Below, piece after piece: positions 35,479 to 45,186 of a stretch of DNA of 64,000 nt. Position numbers and translations under genes: made by a program. A model generated the notes under the pieces. That model did not search any database. It saw only the letters and a list, made by a program, of their open reading frames with translations, and was not told where the DNA came from. Source of the stretch: Thalassoglobus sp. JC818 (lineage in GTDB: Bacteria > Planctomycetota > Planctomycetia > Planctomycetales > Planctomycetaceae); NCBI RefSeq assembly GCF_040717535.1, contig NZ_JBFEFI010000003.1, forward strand, positions 132,001 through 196,000, read 5' to 3'. How positions within the stretch are numbered: position 1 is the stretch's first letter; each line of letters begins with the position of its first letter.

Positions 35479-37131
35479 CTATTCAGCGGCTCCGGGGGCA
35501 GGCTTCGAGAGTGACCATTTCAGCAGTGGGGGCGTCACCATGGTTGTGATGATCACCATTACTATGATCGCGGAGTAGGTGTCGTCGCTGACAACTTTCT
35601 CGCCCTTCACCATGAGGCCAGCACCGACGCTGGCGAAGATCAATCCGACTTCGCCACGAGGAATCATCCCGAGGCCGATAGCGACCTTGTTGAGTCCCTT
35701 TTCGATCACACCCAGTGAGCACACTTGCTTACCGATGACGGCCGCGACGGTAATCGCTCCAGCGAGCATCCAGACGCTGGAATTTCCAAAGCTCGACAGG
35801 TCGACCATGATTCCCATCTGAACAAAGAAAATTGGCACCAGCAACGCGGTGAGCGGGGCGAGTGCTTCTTCGAGTTCAGCGTGTTCTTTCTTGCCCAGAT
35901 TCTGGTAGTGGGCTTTCTCAAGAATTAAGCCTGCCGCAAATGCTCCAACGATCGGAGCGAGGCCGACGAGGTTTGCGAGAAACGCGAGGCCGAAGCAAAT
36001 CACGAGTGCGGTCGAGACGAGCAGGCCATGACCGCGAAGGAAGCTGGCAGCTTTGAACAGGGGCTTCACAAGCAAGTGGCTTCCCAGCAGGATCGCAGCA
36101 GCGAGAAATCCAACAGACTTCACGACGATCTCGATGAGGCTGGAAATGCTGAAGGCATCGCCCTGCTCAATGATTCCCGATACGACTGTCAAAATAATCA
36201 GTCCAAGGACGTCGTCGATAACGGCGGCGCCAAGGATGATCTGAGACTCACGTTGCTGGGACTTGCCGAGATCCTTCAGAACGCGAGCCGTAATACCGAC
36301 GCTGGTCGCGCAGAGAGTGGCTCCGAGGAAAAGAGAGACCTGCCACGGTTCATGCTGCAGGAGGAACCAGCCGACTCCGACGCCCAAGATCATTGGAGCG
36401 ACGACTCCGAGGATGGCGACGAACAGAGACGAGACACCAACTTTCATCATCTCTTTGACGTTCGATTCGAGACCGACCTCGAAGAGCAGCAGCACGACAC
36501 CGATTTCCGCGAGCATCTTCAGAGCGGCACCGGTGTTGTAAACGTCGCCGATCGAGTGCTCTTCCGGAGCTTGCAGGAAGTCCAGTCCGTGCCAGCCATC
36601 GACTCCAATCCATGATGTCGTGATCAGTGCGATATTGCCGAGAAGAATTCCGACTGAAAGCTCACCGAGAACGGCGGGCATCCCGACTCTTTCGAACAAG
36701 TCTCCGACAACTTTGGCCAGCAGAAGAATGAGAACGATGGCTGCGAAGAGTGGGGCAGCGACATTTGAGTGACCGCCACCATGTTCCCCTTCGTGGTGCT
36801 CATCACCGTGAGACTCTCCTTCGGTTCCGTGGCCTTCAGAATGTCCTTCTTCGTCGGAGGACTGTTCTTCGACAGTCGCTTCAGTGGACTCTTCGACAGC
36901 TTCATCAGAGGCTGTCTCTGGAGTTGCCGATTCAGGTTCTGCAACTGAACTCGGAGCTTGACCCAGCGCGCTCGGAGTGCTGATCAGCTGAAAAAGTCCC
37001 GGCACCGCCGCCAGGATGACTGCCATCAGCAACCAGTTTTTTCGGAGAGACGATTTTGGCGGTGCAAGAGGATCCGAACTCAGAGTGACCTGAGAACGTT
37101 GACGCAGTCGGGATCGAGTTCGGCGGAACAA
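35479..37131 (-). CDS. CPA2-type Na+/H+ (or K+/H+) antiporter
   Basis: A ~550-residue inner-membrane cation:proton antiporter of the Kef/CPA2 group, with about 12-13 hydrophobic helices. Motifs: 'VGMPAVLGELSVGILLGN', 'EIGVVLLLFEVGLES', 'ATLCATSVGITARVL', 'AAVIDDVLGLIILTV' (the ion-binding Asp pair) and 'GMIPRGEVGLIFASVGAG'. Before the first core helix there is a signal-like helix and a periplasmic acidic His-rich segment ('EGHSEGHGTEGESHGDEHHE'), perhaps metal- or pH-sensing. The TTG at 37131 was chosen because AGGAG stands 7 nt before it; the frame is open further, to 37275, but that extension looks non-coding. No regulatory NAD-binding domain is fused. Confidence 0.88.
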   Translation of the reverse strand: MFRRTRSRLRQRSQVTLSSDPLAPPKSSLRKNWLLMAVILAAVPGLFQLISTPSALGQAPSSVAEPESATPETASDEAVEESTEATVEEQSSDEEGHSEGHGTEGESHGDEHHEGEHGGGHSNVAAPLFAAIVLILLLAKVVGDLFERVGMPAVLGELSVGILLGNIALITTSWIGVDGWHGLDFLQAPEEHSIGDVYNTGAALKMLAEIGVVLLLFEVGLESNVKEMMKVGVSSLFVAILGVVAPMILGVGVGWFLLQHEPWQVSLFLGATLCATSVGITARVLKDLGKSQQRESQIILGAAVIDDVLGLIILTVVSGIIEQGDAFSISSLIEIVVKSVGFLAAAILLGSHLLVKPLFKAASFLRGHGLLVSTALVICFGLAFLANLVGLAPIVGAFAAGLILEKAHYQNLGKKEHAELEEALAPLTALLVPIFFVQMGIMVDLSSFGNSSVWMLAGAITVAAVIGKQVCSLGVIEKGLNKVAIGLGMIPRGEVGLIFASVGAGLMVKGEKVVSDDTYSAIIVMVIITTMVTPPLLKWSLSKPAPGAAE

Positions 37132-37422
37132 AGTGGTGCTCCTGAGTGTGCTGTGATAACAATGGAACGAGAGGTCGACGAAGAAGGAACCCCTTCTCAA
37201 CGGTCGCAACTCTCTGTTTGTGCAAATTGTGTATTCTGCCGGGGCGGCGTGTGCAACGAGCCCGCATTGCGGCAAAATCCAAACTCCCGATAAGATCGGA
37301 ACATTAGCAGGAATCTGAACTAAGGCAACGGCCTCTCCTTGGCAATTGAGATTTCAAGGAACAGAATGCCTTGTCAAAGCTGGTACTGCTCCCCTTCAAC
37401 TAATTCCAATCCGAGAGTTCTG

Positions 37423-40400
37423 ATGGATCGAAGCGGTTACTTTCGAACGACGTTGAGCAAATGTGTGTTTCTGTGTGGAGTAGGGCTCTTCGCGACACAG
37501 TTACATCTCTCAATTTCGAGTGCCGACGAGTCGCTCGGAGTGCGAGTTCCTGAAGGTTTTGAAGTCACGTTATTCGCTGACGACGATCTCGCTCACGACA
37601 TCTATTCGATGGCTGTCGATTCGTTCGGACGGGTTGTAGTGTCAGGCGCGGGATACATCAAAATTCTCCACGATACCGATGGCGACGGTCGTGCTGACGA
37701 CGCATCGCTGTATGTTGATGGTCCTAAAGGTGGAGTGCAGGGAATGTACTTTGCCGGACGCGATTTGATTTGTTCCGGCGAAGGCGGACTGATTCGCTAT
37801 CGCGATCGCGATGGCGACGACCGTGCCGATGGTCCTCCCGATCTCTTCTGGCGGATCAAAACTGGCGGCGAACATGACCTGCACGCGATTCGTAAAGGTC
37901 CCGACGGATGGTGGTATGTCATTGCCGGGAACAATGCTGGCATCGATCGGCGGTATATCAAACTCGACACGACTCCAGTTCAGAATCCGCAGGCCGGGGC
38001 TGTGCTTCGTTTTCAGCCTGATCTCTCAGCGGGTGAAGTGTATGCCGATGGATTTCGAAACGCTTACGACTTCGACTTCGGAGCGGCCGGGGACGTCTTT
38101 ACTTTTGACAGCGACGGCGAGAGGGACATCAGTCTTCCGTGGTATCGGCCAACGAGAGTCTTTCATGTACTGCCGGGATCAAACGCTGGCTGGCTGACAC
38201 GCAGCTGGAAACGTCCCGATTGGTTTTTCGACATGCCACCTGCAGTCGGTGAGTTTGGACGCGGTTCGCCGACAGGAGTCGAATGTTATCGCCATCCACA
38301 TTTTCCTGAGGAGTATCAGGGAGCGCTCTTCGTGCTGGACTGGACGTATGGCCGTGTCTTCGCGTTGCCACTCGAACCTTCGGGAGCGACGTGGTCGAGT
38401 GAGCCAATTGACTTCATGAGTGCCATCGGGCAGCACGGGTTTGCTCCCACGGATGCAGCAGTTGGACCGGATGGTTCCTTGTACATCAGCGTTGGAGGTC
38501 GCGGAACACGTGGTGGGGTCTATCGAATTCGTGCAACTGGACGTTCTGATAAAGCGGGCCTCCGATATGTATCGGAGATCCCGAAAACGGCAGCGGAACG
38601 CGTTGAGCATTGCCTTCGGGCACCGCAACCGTTGAGCAGTTGGTCACGCCGGATTTGGGAGCCGATTGTTGCTGAACTTCCGAGCGAACCGTTCATCGAA
38701 GTTGCGCTCAACCGACAGCGTCCGCAATCCGAGCGGATTCGAGCGATCGAGATCCTCACCGAGAAGTTTCGGGGGCTGGATGGCGACATGCTTTACAGCC
38801 TCGCGTCAGATCCCGATCCCGTGGTTCGTGCACGGGCTGTTTGGTCCGTTGGCCGTTCCGAAACGGCGTCTCCCAGCGTGCGAGACCTTGTCTGGTATCT
38901 CGGGGATGCCAATCCGCAGGTTGTGCGAACCGCGATGGAAGCACTGATTGGGGCAGGTGAGAATGTTTTCGATTCGTATGTTGATGCACTCGGCGAACAG
39001 CTCGCCCATCCCGACCGATATGTTCGCCAGACAGCGATGCGATTATTGGTCAAGTGCCGACCGGAAACATCTCGTTCGATGGCTGCCAAAGGATTCGCAA
39101 AAGGATGGAGCGCTGCCATTCCTGTCGCGGCGGCCTTCGCTTTGAAGAATGAAGGTGTTCAGGATTATCCGATTGATATTGCCCTGCAGGTTCTTCAGTC
39201 GACGCGGCCGAACGAACTGAAACTCGAAGCGGTTCGAGTTCTTCAGTTGGGGCTTGGTGATCTTGTGCCTGATTCCCCGGAAGTCGCTCCAGTCTTCGAT
39301 GGATACGCCTCACCTCAGGATTTGTCATCATCGACAGAGCAAATGGCGAAAGTTGTCACGGCTCTCGAAAAGGTTTACCCAACCGGAAGCCCTCTTCTCG
39401 ACCGTGAACTTGAACGAACGATGTCGATTGTTTCTGCAAACAGCGAGTCACTTTTTGCTGACGTGCTCAGTCGACTGACTGACGAGTCCGATCCAGTTGA
39501 AGACTTGCATCGGCTCATCGTTCTTTCACGGATGCCTGTGCCAAGGACGAGTGATCAACGTCTTCAAATTGCAAAGACACTGGTCAACGTCGATCACAAA
39601 ATTGATCGGCTGCAATTGCGACAAGATACCAACTGGGCAGACCGCACACTCGAGGTTTACACCCGTCTGGTTCAACAGGATCAGCAACTGCCGGAAGCGA
39701 TTCTCGCGACTCCAGGATTTGGCCATCCGGGACATGTTCAGTTCTTGAGTCAGTTTCCACCGCAGTTATTTGGTGAGACGATTCAAGTCTTCTCGCAAAC
39801 GATTCGAAACGATCCCGACTACCCCTGGAACAGCGACGTTCTGTTTCTCTTGTCGGAGTCGCCCAACAAGGAAGATCATGAACTCATCCGCGAAATGTAT
39901 GCTGATTATGCGTTGCGTTCCGCGGTGATCTCGTGCTTGTCGATTAATCCAACGGAGGCCGATCGGAAATACTTCTACGAGAGTCTCGATTCTGCGAGTG
40001 AAGAGACTTTGCAGGAGTGCGTTTCGTCGCTGGGATTGTTGTCTCCAACTCAGGACCCGGCTGAAAACGTTGCGCTGGTTCGTTCTCTTCGACAACTCGG
40101 AGACAGCGGAATCGAACGACAGATTCGCGACCAGATTGTCGAACTGCTACGAAGAAATCACGGAGAGAATTTCAACTACGTGATGGGACGCGATGGAGAT
40201 TCGCAGTCAGCAGAAATCGCAGCCTGGACCGACTTTGTTTCCAAGAAGTTTCCGGAAGAGTTCGCGTCCCGTTCTGGATCGGAAGAGCTTGGCTTGGATC
40301 AGTTAAAAGATCGATTAGCGTCGATTGACTGGTCTTCCGGAAGCCCATTGGCCGGCGAAAAACTCTTCCGGGGCAGAGGGTGTATTCAATGTCATGGTGG

Positions 40401-40779
40401 ACGAAGCGCACTCGGGCCGGATCTCAGCGGAGTCGCTGGCCGTTTCTCGCGTGAGGACCTGTTTACGGCGATCGCGTTTCCACATCTCGATGTTTCTCCG
40501 CGATATCAGACGACGCAAATCGCGACGGTCAACGGAAAGATTCACACCGGTTTGATCGTGTACGAATCGGTGGACGGATTAGTCCTTCGGGATTCGAATA
40601 ACCGAACGTATCGCATTGAGACCGAGGACATCGAAGTGCGAAGGCGATTAAGTCAGTCGCTGATGCCGGAAGGTCTGTTGAAAGATCTCTCCGATGATGA
40701 CCTTTCACATCTTTACACCTATCTGCAAAGCCTGGGTGGACGAAGAACCGTTTCGGCAAACGGAAGTGAGTCTGAGTAG
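37423..40779 (+). CDS. PVC-type heme-binding CxxCH protein with HEAT repeats
   Basis: A ~1118-residue secreted protein typical of planctomycetes. After a signal peptide ('FLCGVGLFATQL..ISSADES') the first ~400 residues form an NHL/glucose-dehydrogenase-like propeller ('VPEGFEVTLFADDDLAHDI', 'HDTDGDGRADD', 'DVFTFDSDGERDI'). About 450-930 are HEAT-like helical repeats, and the end is a cytochrome c domain with the heme site Cys987-Ile-Gln-Cys990-His991. These large proteins are thought to oxidise sugars or related compounds in the periplasm; the substrate is unknown. The start at 37423 ('MDRSGYF') gives the better signal peptide, compared with an upstream start that would add 28 residues. Confidence 0.92.
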   Translation: MDRSGYFRTTLSKCVFLCGVGLFATQLHLSISSADESLGVRVPEGFEVTLFADDDLAHDIYSMAVDSFGRVVVSGAGYIKILHDTDGDGRADDASLYVDGPKGGVQGMYFAGRDLICSGEGGLIRYRDRDGDDRADGPPDLFWRIKTGGEHDLHAIRKGPDGWWYVIAGNNAGIDRRYIKLDTTPVQNPQAGAVLRFQPDLSAGEVYADGFRNAYDFDFGAAGDVFTFDSDGERDISLPWYRPTRVFHVLPGSNAGWLTRSWKRPDWFFDMPPAVGEFGRGSPTGVECYRHPHFPEEYQGALFVLDWTYGRVFALPLEPSGATWSSEPIDFMSAIGQHGFAPTDAAVGPDGSLYISVGGRGTRGGVYRIRATGRSDKAGLRYVSEIPKTAAERVEHCLRAPQPLSSWSRRIWEPIVAELPSEPFIEVALNRQRPQSERIRAIEILTEKFRGLDGDMLYSLASDPDPVVRARAVWSVGRSETASPSVRDLVWYLGDANPQVVRTAMEALIGAGENVFDSYVDALGEQLAHPDRYVRQTAMRLLVKCRPETSRSMAAKGFAKGWSAAIPVAAAFALKNEGVQDYPIDIALQVLQSTRPNELKLEAVRVLQLGLGDLVPDSPEVAPVFDGYASPQDLSSSTEQMAKVVTALEKVYPTGSPLLDRELERTMSIVSANSESLFADVLSRLTDESDPVEDLHRLIVLSRMPVPRTSDQRLQIAKTLVNVDHKIDRLQLRQDTNWADRTLEVYTRLVQQDQQLPEAILATPGFGHPGHVQFLSQFPPQLFGETIQVFSQTIRNDPDYPWNSDVLFLLSESPNKEDHELIREMYADYALRSAVISCLSINPTEADRKYFYESLDSASEETLQECVSSLGLLSPTQDPAENVALVRSLRQLGDSGIERQIRDQIVELLRRNHGENFNYVMGRDGDSQSAEIAAWTDFVSKKFPEEFASRSGSEELGLDQLKDRLASIDWSSGSPLAGEKLFRGRGCIQCHGGRSALGPDLSGVAGRFSREDLFTAIAFPHLDVSPRYQTTQIATVNGKIHTGLIVYESVDGLVLRDSNNRTYRIETEDIEVRRRLSQSLMPEGLLKDLSDDDLSHLYTYLQSLGGRRTVSANGSESE

Positions 40780-40908
40780 ATTCAGGCTCATTGGATCATC
40801 CGCAATTTAGTCGATTACATCGTCGAGGTAGGCAGATGCATACGAGTGAAGAGTGATCTTGTGATCGGTTTTGCCGCAGACAACTAATTTTCAGACAGGT
40901 CATTCAGA

Positions 40909-41829
40909 ATGCCTCTCTCAAGTTTTCAGGATCTCTTCACAGCTGCTGATTCTCTGTCAGCCCCTGTCGGAGTTGTCGCAGCTGGTGGTGCAGATGCGAC
41001 AGTCATTCAAGCACTGGAAATTGCTCGCCGACGCGGATGGGTGAACCCAATTCTGACGGGAGATCGCCTACAGATTCAGGAACGAGCGGATGCAATTGAA
41101 GTCGACCTTGAGCCGTTCGTTGTTCTCGATGACGCTGCCGACTCTGCTGTAGTCGCTGTCAACGAAGTCACATCTGGACGGGCTGCGTTTCTGATGAAAG
41201 GGCAGATTTCGACTCCGTACCTGATGAAAGCAGTCCTCGATAAAGAGCATGGACTCCGAACCGGACGCACGATCGGTCAGGTTGTACTCATGGAAATTGT
41301 CCGGGACAGTCGGTGCTTCTTGATGACAGATACCGGGATTTCGATCGCTCCGAATTCAGAACAGCTTGAAGATTTGATCCGCAGCGTTGTCGAGATCTCT
41401 CGCCGACTGGGAGAACCGAAAGCCAAGGTGGCTCTGATGGCTGCCTCGGAAAAGGTTGTTACGTCGATGCCCGAGACGGTGGTCGCTCAGGAACTCGTCG
41501 AGAAAGCTGCTCAGGGGGCTTTCGGTGATTGTGTGGTGCAAGGGCCGTTGTCGTTCGATCTGGCTTATTCGAGAGACGCGAGCAGCAAGAAGGGGATCGA
41601 CGGAGAAGTGACCGGATGTGTCGACGCGATGGTCTTTCCGAATCTCTTGAGTGCCAACCTCACCGTGAAGGGTATGATGTACACGTCGGATTGCCAGTTT
41701 GGTGGAATCCTTACTGGGACGTCTCATCCAGTCGTCTTTATGTCGCGAGCGGATACTGTCGAGACACGCTTAAACTCGATTGCATATGCTCTGCATGTTT
41801 GTGACGCGGGTGTACGGTCTCTCCGATAG
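40909..41829 (+). CDS. Phosphate butyryl/acetyltransferase-family protein
   Basis: A 306-residue member of the Ptb/Pta family, which exchanges CoA and phosphate on short acyl groups. Motifs: 'APVGVVAAGGADATVIQALEIARRRGWV' at the N-terminus (here in the 1-45 region), 'AFLMKGQISTPYLMKAVLD', 'LMTDTGISIAPNSEQLEDLI', and 'AQGAFGDCVVQGPLSFDLAYS'. The overall length agrees with Ptb (about 300), not with the longer Pta. A butyrate or acetate kinase is not adjacent, so the acyl substrate and direction are not clear. Confidence 0.9.
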   Translation: MPLSSFQDLFTAADSLSAPVGVVAAGGADATVIQALEIARRRGWVNPILTGDRLQIQERADAIEVDLEPFVVLDDAADSAVVAVNEVTSGRAAFLMKGQISTPYLMKAVLDKEHGLRTGRTIGQVVLMEIVRDSRCFLMTDTGISIAPNSEQLEDLIRSVVEISRRLGEPKAKVALMAASEKVVTSMPETVVAQELVEKAAQGAFGDCVVQGPLSFDLAYSRDASSKKGIDGEVTGCVDAMVFPNLLSANLTVKGMMYTSDCQFGGILTGTSHPVVFMSRADTVETRLNSIAYALHVCDAGVRSLR

Positions 41830-41842
41830 CTCAATCTCGGAG
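41821..41842 (+). terminator. Possible weak terminator after ptb-like gene
   Basis: CTCCGA (41821-41826) pairs with TCGGAG (41837-41842) across a 10-nt loop that holds the stop codon; CTGTTTTCT follows on the plus strand. Confidence 0.4.
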
Positions 41843-41906
41843 CTGTTTTCTCGCGGTTGTCTTTATCGTTTTTAAGCTATCAAGTTTTCATTCCGGCGGA
41901 GAAGAG

Positions 41907-42374
41907 ATGCGCGCGGTCGTTCAGCGAGTCAGTTCAGCACAGGTCACGGTCATTGACGAAGAGAAGGATACGTCATTTGTGTCTGGCCAAATTGGAAGCG
42001 GCTTTGTTGTGCTCGTCGGAATCTCATCAGGAGATACAAGCGAAGATCTTGATTACATCGTCAACAAACTCGTCGGACTGCGAGTCTTTGAAGACGATGA
42101 CGGGAAGATGAATCGCTCGATCGAGGAAGCAGGTGGCGAGATGCTGGTGATCAGCCAGTTCACACTTTACGGAGATTGCCGAAAAGGCCGTCGCCCGAGC
42201 TTTATCGCTGCAGCCTCCCCGGAGACTGCTAAGCCGATTTACGAGACACTTCTAAAGCGGCTTGAAAGCACCGGAATTCGAGTGGCATCCGGACAGTTTC
42301 AAGCACAAATGCAAGTTGAACTTGTGAACGATGGACCTGTGACGCTCTTGCTGGACAGCTCGAAAGGGTTTTGA
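41907..42374 (+). CDS. dtd: D-aminoacyl-tRNA deacylase
   Basis: A 155-residue DTD enzyme that removes D-amino acids (and glycine from tRNA-Ala) from mis-charged tRNAs. Both signature segments are present: 'SQFTLYGDCRKGRRPSF' (~80-96) and the 'NDGPVT' cross-subunit motif near residue 145. The N-terminus 'MRAVVQRVSSAQVTV' is typical. The length is normal. The stop codon sits within a hairpin shared with the convergent CDGSH gene. Confidence 0.96.
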   Translation: MRAVVQRVSSAQVTVIDEEKDTSFVSGQIGSGFVVLVGISSGDTSEDLDYIVNKLVGLRVFEDDDGKMNRSIEEAGGEMLVISQFTLYGDCRKGRRPSFIAAASPETAKPIYETLLKRLESTGIRVASGQFQAQMQVELVNDGPVTLLLDSSKGF

Positions 42375-42389
42375 ACTGTTCAAAACCCT
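42365..42389. terminator. Bidirectional terminator at dtd/CDGSH junction
   Basis: AGGGTTTTGAA (42365-42375) is a perfect inverted repeat of TTCAAAACCCT (42379-42389) with the 3-nt loop CTG. The dtd stop codon lies in the left arm, and the CDGSH gene on the other strand ends at 42410. Confidence 0.65.
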
Positions 42390-42409
42390 CTGAGAGAGTC
42401 CGAGTCGCT

Positions 42410-42682
42410 TCAAGCGTCCTGAGGAAGGCTCTTGTGTGTGCCGTCACAACGTGGCGTGTTGCCTGTTTTCTTGCACATACACATCATCATCGAACAGTCT
42501 TCTTCAGCGGTGAACTTGTGTGGGGCGAATCCAGTTCCCTTATGAGCTCCGTCACAGAAAGGTTGATTCGATGAGAGGCCACACGTGCAGTACGCGTAGT
42601 TCTTCCCCGCTTCGAGGCTGACTTTCGCCGGAGCCAGGCCAGCTGGTTTGGGAAGCTCAGAAGGTTCGAATTGATCAGACAT
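42410..42682 (-). CDS. Tandem CDGSH iron-sulfur protein
   Basis: A 90-residue protein with two CDGSH motifs: 'CTCGLSSNQPFCDGAH' (about 32-47) and 'CMCKKTGNTPRCDGTH' (about 68-83). Each matches the 3-Cys 1-His pattern that holds a 2Fe-2S cluster in mitoNEET-type proteins. With both motifs in one chain, the protein could fold as a monomeric version of the usual homodimer. The role of bacterial forms is mostly in iron-sulfur or redox balance and is not resolved. No membrane anchor is seen. Confidence 0.93.
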   Translation of the reverse strand: MSDQFEPSELPKPAGLAPAKVSLEAGKNYAYCTCGLSSNQPFCDGAHKGTGFAPHKFTAEEDCSMMMCMCKKTGNTPRCDGTHKSLPQDA

Positions 42683-42759
42683 GCAGTTGATTCATCCTTG
42701 GAGTTTGCAAGACATGCTGGAACGTGCTCAGTGATTGACGACTCAAGTCATTCGCAAGT

Positions 42760-43509
42760 TTACTGGAAGACTTCGTGACAGGAGTCACAACTTTGATTCG
42801 CAGAGTCGAACCACTTTCGAGCTTCTTTTGCGTCTTTGTTGCGGATGGCCTCGGCCAGCTTCAATGATGCTTCACGAAATTCGTTGCTGAACTTGTTCCA
42901 TTCTGGAAGCATGGCATCGTCTTTGACTTCGTGAGTGTCGGCCTGCATCGCGAGTGCGAGGATCGCCCAGGTCGTCGCGTGAACAGGCTCTTCTGCCTTG
43001 CCGCGTGGGCGTCGAATCACTTTCAACAGCGCGCTGTTCCGAGAGTTCATTTCTTCCATCATCGGGTGCATGTTGATCAGTTTGTTCCATGGGTGGTCAA
43101 CGCTGTGATCTCCGGTCGCTTCCCCATTGGCGGCAAGCTTGACTTGTTCGAAAGCGGCTTTCGCTTCTTCCAATGAACTCTTTCTCTGGAACTTGAGAGC
43201 GGCATCGCGGAGGGCTGGTCCCTGAATTTTCGTTTCGGAAGCTCCGTCGTGTTCGGCCAGTGCCTGGCCCAGGCAAGCGAGCAGCCCGAACGACTGGCGA
43301 ATTTGTCCCTCGCGAGCGTCTTCGTATCCGTCCTGGTCGTCGAGTGCTTTCTGCAAAGTCTCGAGTTGGGACTGAACTTCGATTTCGATTTCAGGAACAG
43401 GGGCGACTGATTCGACTGGAACGGGTGCTTCGGCGAACGTTGTGGCCACAAAACATGTTGAGAGCACGGTCGCTCCCAGGAATTGAAAACGTTTGAGCAG
43501 GGATGGCAT
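42760..43509 (-). CDS. Exported c-type cytochrome, 249 aa
   Basis: A secreted protein with a signal peptide ('FLGATVLSTCFVATTFAEA') and a helical body. A single heme-attachment motif Cys241-Asp-Ser-Cys244-His245 lies five residues from the C-terminus ('SCDSCHEVFQ'). A C-terminal CxxCH after a four-helix body is the layout of cytochrome c' type proteins, although this protein is longer, with an acidic N-terminal spacer ('VAPVPEIEIEVQSQLETLQ'). It probably acts in periplasmic electron transfer or gas sensing. It is followed upstream by a small membrane protein gene on the same strand. Confidence 0.82.
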   Translation of the reverse strand: MPSLLKRFQFLGATVLSTCFVATTFAEAPVPVESVAPVPEIEIEVQSQLETLQKALDDQDGYEDAREGQIRQSFGLLACLGQALAEHDGASETKIQGPALRDAALKFQRKSSLEEAKAAFEQVKLAANGEATGDHSVDHPWNKLINMHPMMEEMNSRNSALLKVIRRPRGKAEEPVHATTWAILALAMQADTHEVKDDAMLPEWNKFSNEFREASLKLAEAIRNKDAKEARKWFDSANQSCDSCHEVFQ

Positions 43510-43580
43510 GAACGCATTCTCCGAGTGTCAGAAAACGATTTGTTGGGGGGAGTTCGCACACAATCACAGTGGATCGATCT

Positions 43581-43943
43581 TCAAGATCGCAGAATCCCTG
43601 TGAGGACAACAATGCACACCAAAAGTGCGACAGCTCCATTCACGAGGATAGAAACCAGCGTCATGGTTTTGGAGTCTCTCGACGATGAAAGATCAACAAC
43701 ACCGGCCAGCAGGCCGATAATCGCCACGACCGTTCCCGCGATCAGAACTGCCCCCATGAGTGGAGCGATCACTGGTTGATCGCCCAAATCAGGGCGAAAG
43801 ATCAGCAGGCAGGCTGCAACGATTCCGAAAATCAACACGGTTGCGATCGTGATCGTCATGGACGCAAATGCGACCAGACGTAACGTGTTCGACTCGGGGA
43901 CCTCGTAAGTCGACTGGCGATGATCTTGTTTGGAAGCGTCCAT
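43581..43943 (-). CDS. Small three-helix membrane protein, 120 aa
   Basis: Three hydrophobic segments are visible (about 23-50, 60-83 and 93-117: 'LVAFASMTITIATVLIFGIV', 'MGAVLIAGTVVAIIGLLAGVV', 'LVSILVNGAVALLVCIVVL'), with a polar cytoplasmic N-terminus. The family is not recognised. It is 71 bp upstream of the cytochrome gene on the same strand and could be its membrane partner, but nothing proves it. Confidence 0.7.
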   Translation of the reverse strand: MDASKQDHRQSTYEVPESNTLRLVAFASMTITIATVLIFGIVAACLLIFRPDLGDQPVIAPLMGAVLIAGTVVAIIGLLAGVVDLSSSRDSKTMTLVSILVNGAVALLVCIVVLTGILRS

Positions 43944-44195
43944 CGGGAGTTGTCCATGTTTGCGGTCAAGGGCTCATGCTCTCATACGCATAATCGGTCC
44001 AGACGCGCTGGCAGCGAAGTTTGGAGAGATTGAAAAATGACAGCGAAGCCGATGCTCTTGACATTGCGATTAACAAGCATGATGATCAAAATTGAGTGCC
44101 TTGAGAAGTGAAGGTCAAAGTGCTTCTGTCTCGTTACCGTTCTTTCGGTGAACGCTTCGCTAGGTCTGTCGTCAGGATTTATCAGGAAGTTATTC

Positions 44196-44552
44196 ATGTC
44201 TGCCGGACAACGCCGTATCGATATCGAAGAAATTGGGGATGTCACTGTCGCGAAATTTGTCGACAAGAAGATCCTTGATGAGAACAATATACAATTGATC
44301 GGCAATCAGTTGTTTGGGTTGGTGGAAGAAGATGGACGCAAGAAAATCGTCCTCGATTTTACCACCGTGGAGTATCTCTCCAGCGCGGCACTTGGAAAAC
44401 TGATCACGATGGACAAGAAGGTCAAAGCAGTTGGCGGTCAGCTTCGTCTCTGCTCGATTCGTCCAGACATCTACGAAGTGTTCGCAATCACACGTTTGAA
44501 CAAGCTGTTTGATATCCGCGACGATCAGGAAGCTGCACTCGCAGGATTCTAA
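44196..44552 (+). CDS. STAS-domain anti-sigma factor antagonist
   Basis: A 118-residue STAS protein like SpoIIAA/RsbV, which binds an anti-sigma kinase when unphosphorylated. 'VEYLSSAALGKLI' holds the phosphorylatable Ser in the right position, and 'RIDIEEIGDVTVAKFVDKKILDE' begins the fold. The start at 44196 is behind AGGAAG; an upstream start at 44148 adds 16 residues and is less likely. The partner kinase gene follows at 44626, making a partner-switching pair. Confidence 0.9.
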   Translation: MSAGQRRIDIEEIGDVTVAKFVDKKILDENNIQLIGNQLFGLVEEDGRKKIVLDFTTVEYLSSAALGKLITMDKKVKAVGGQLRLCSIRPDIYEVFAITRLNKLFDIRDDQEAALAGF

Positions 44553-44625
44553 TTGAAACCGTTGATTCAGCCCGAACTGAACTCAATTTATCCGAGCAAC
44601 CTTCTCGACAGCAGGCCAGTCTCGC

Positions 44626-45042
44626 ATGGCTGACTCGTTCGAATTCGAAGTCACGATTCCCAGTGATACCGCCAAGGGGCATGAAGTCCAGGAAGAGATC
44701 CTGCAACGGCTTCAGCACGGGGGCTTTCCGGAGCATGACTTATTCGGAGTGAAGCTCGCGCTGGAAGAAGGGATCGTTAACGCGATCAAACACGGAAACG
44801 GGCTCGATCCGAGCAAGAATGTTTCCGTCCATTGCTCTTACGATGGCGAGCGAGTCATCGTCGAAATTGAAGATGAAGGCCCGGGCTTCGATCCGGGCGA
44901 CGTTCCCGATCCAACCGCCGATGAAAACTTGCAAAAGCCAAGCGGTCGGGGATTGATGCTGATGAAGGCGTTCATGACTCGAGTCGAATTCAACGACAAG
45001 GGCAACCGGGTCATTCTCGAAAAAGAGCGCAGCGCTGAGTAG
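44626..45042 (+). CDS. Anti-sigma factor-type ATP-binding protein (RsbW-like)
   Basis: A 138-residue GHKL ATPase/kinase of the RsbW/SpoIIAB type. The N box is 'ALEEGIVNAIKHGNGLDPS', the G1 box is 'DEGPGFDPGDVPDP', and the G2 region is 'SGRGLMLMKAFM'. With the STAS gene 73 bp upstream it forms a switch that controls a sigma factor or another target by phosphorylation. No sigma factor or PP2C phosphatase gene is in the window, so the target is elsewhere. Confidence 0.92.
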   Translation: MADSFEFEVTIPSDTAKGHEVQEEILQRLQHGGFPEHDLFGVKLALEEGIVNAIKHGNGLDPSKNVSVHCSYDGERVIVEIEDEGPGFDPGDVPDPTADENLQKPSGRGLMLMKAFMTRVEFNDKGNRVILEKERSAE

Positions 45043-45117
45043 TTCTCTCTGCTTTGGTTAATCGGTCACTTGAAGGTCCAGTCGCTTTGCCCGATTCGAC
45101 TTCGGATGAGTCTGCGA

Positions 45118-45149
45118 CGAAGCTCGGTAGTCGTTTTACGAGAGCTTCG
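45118..45149. terminator. Hairpin between anti-sigma and lpdA genes
   Basis: CGAAGCTC (45118-45125) pairs perfectly with GAGCTTCG (45142-45149), with a 16-nt loop, in the gap between two convergent genes. There is no long T tract next to it, so the terminator role is likely but not certain. Confidence 0.5.
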
Positions 45150-45186
45150 GAAAGTTCAGACTCAAGTTTGAATCACACGCGATCAC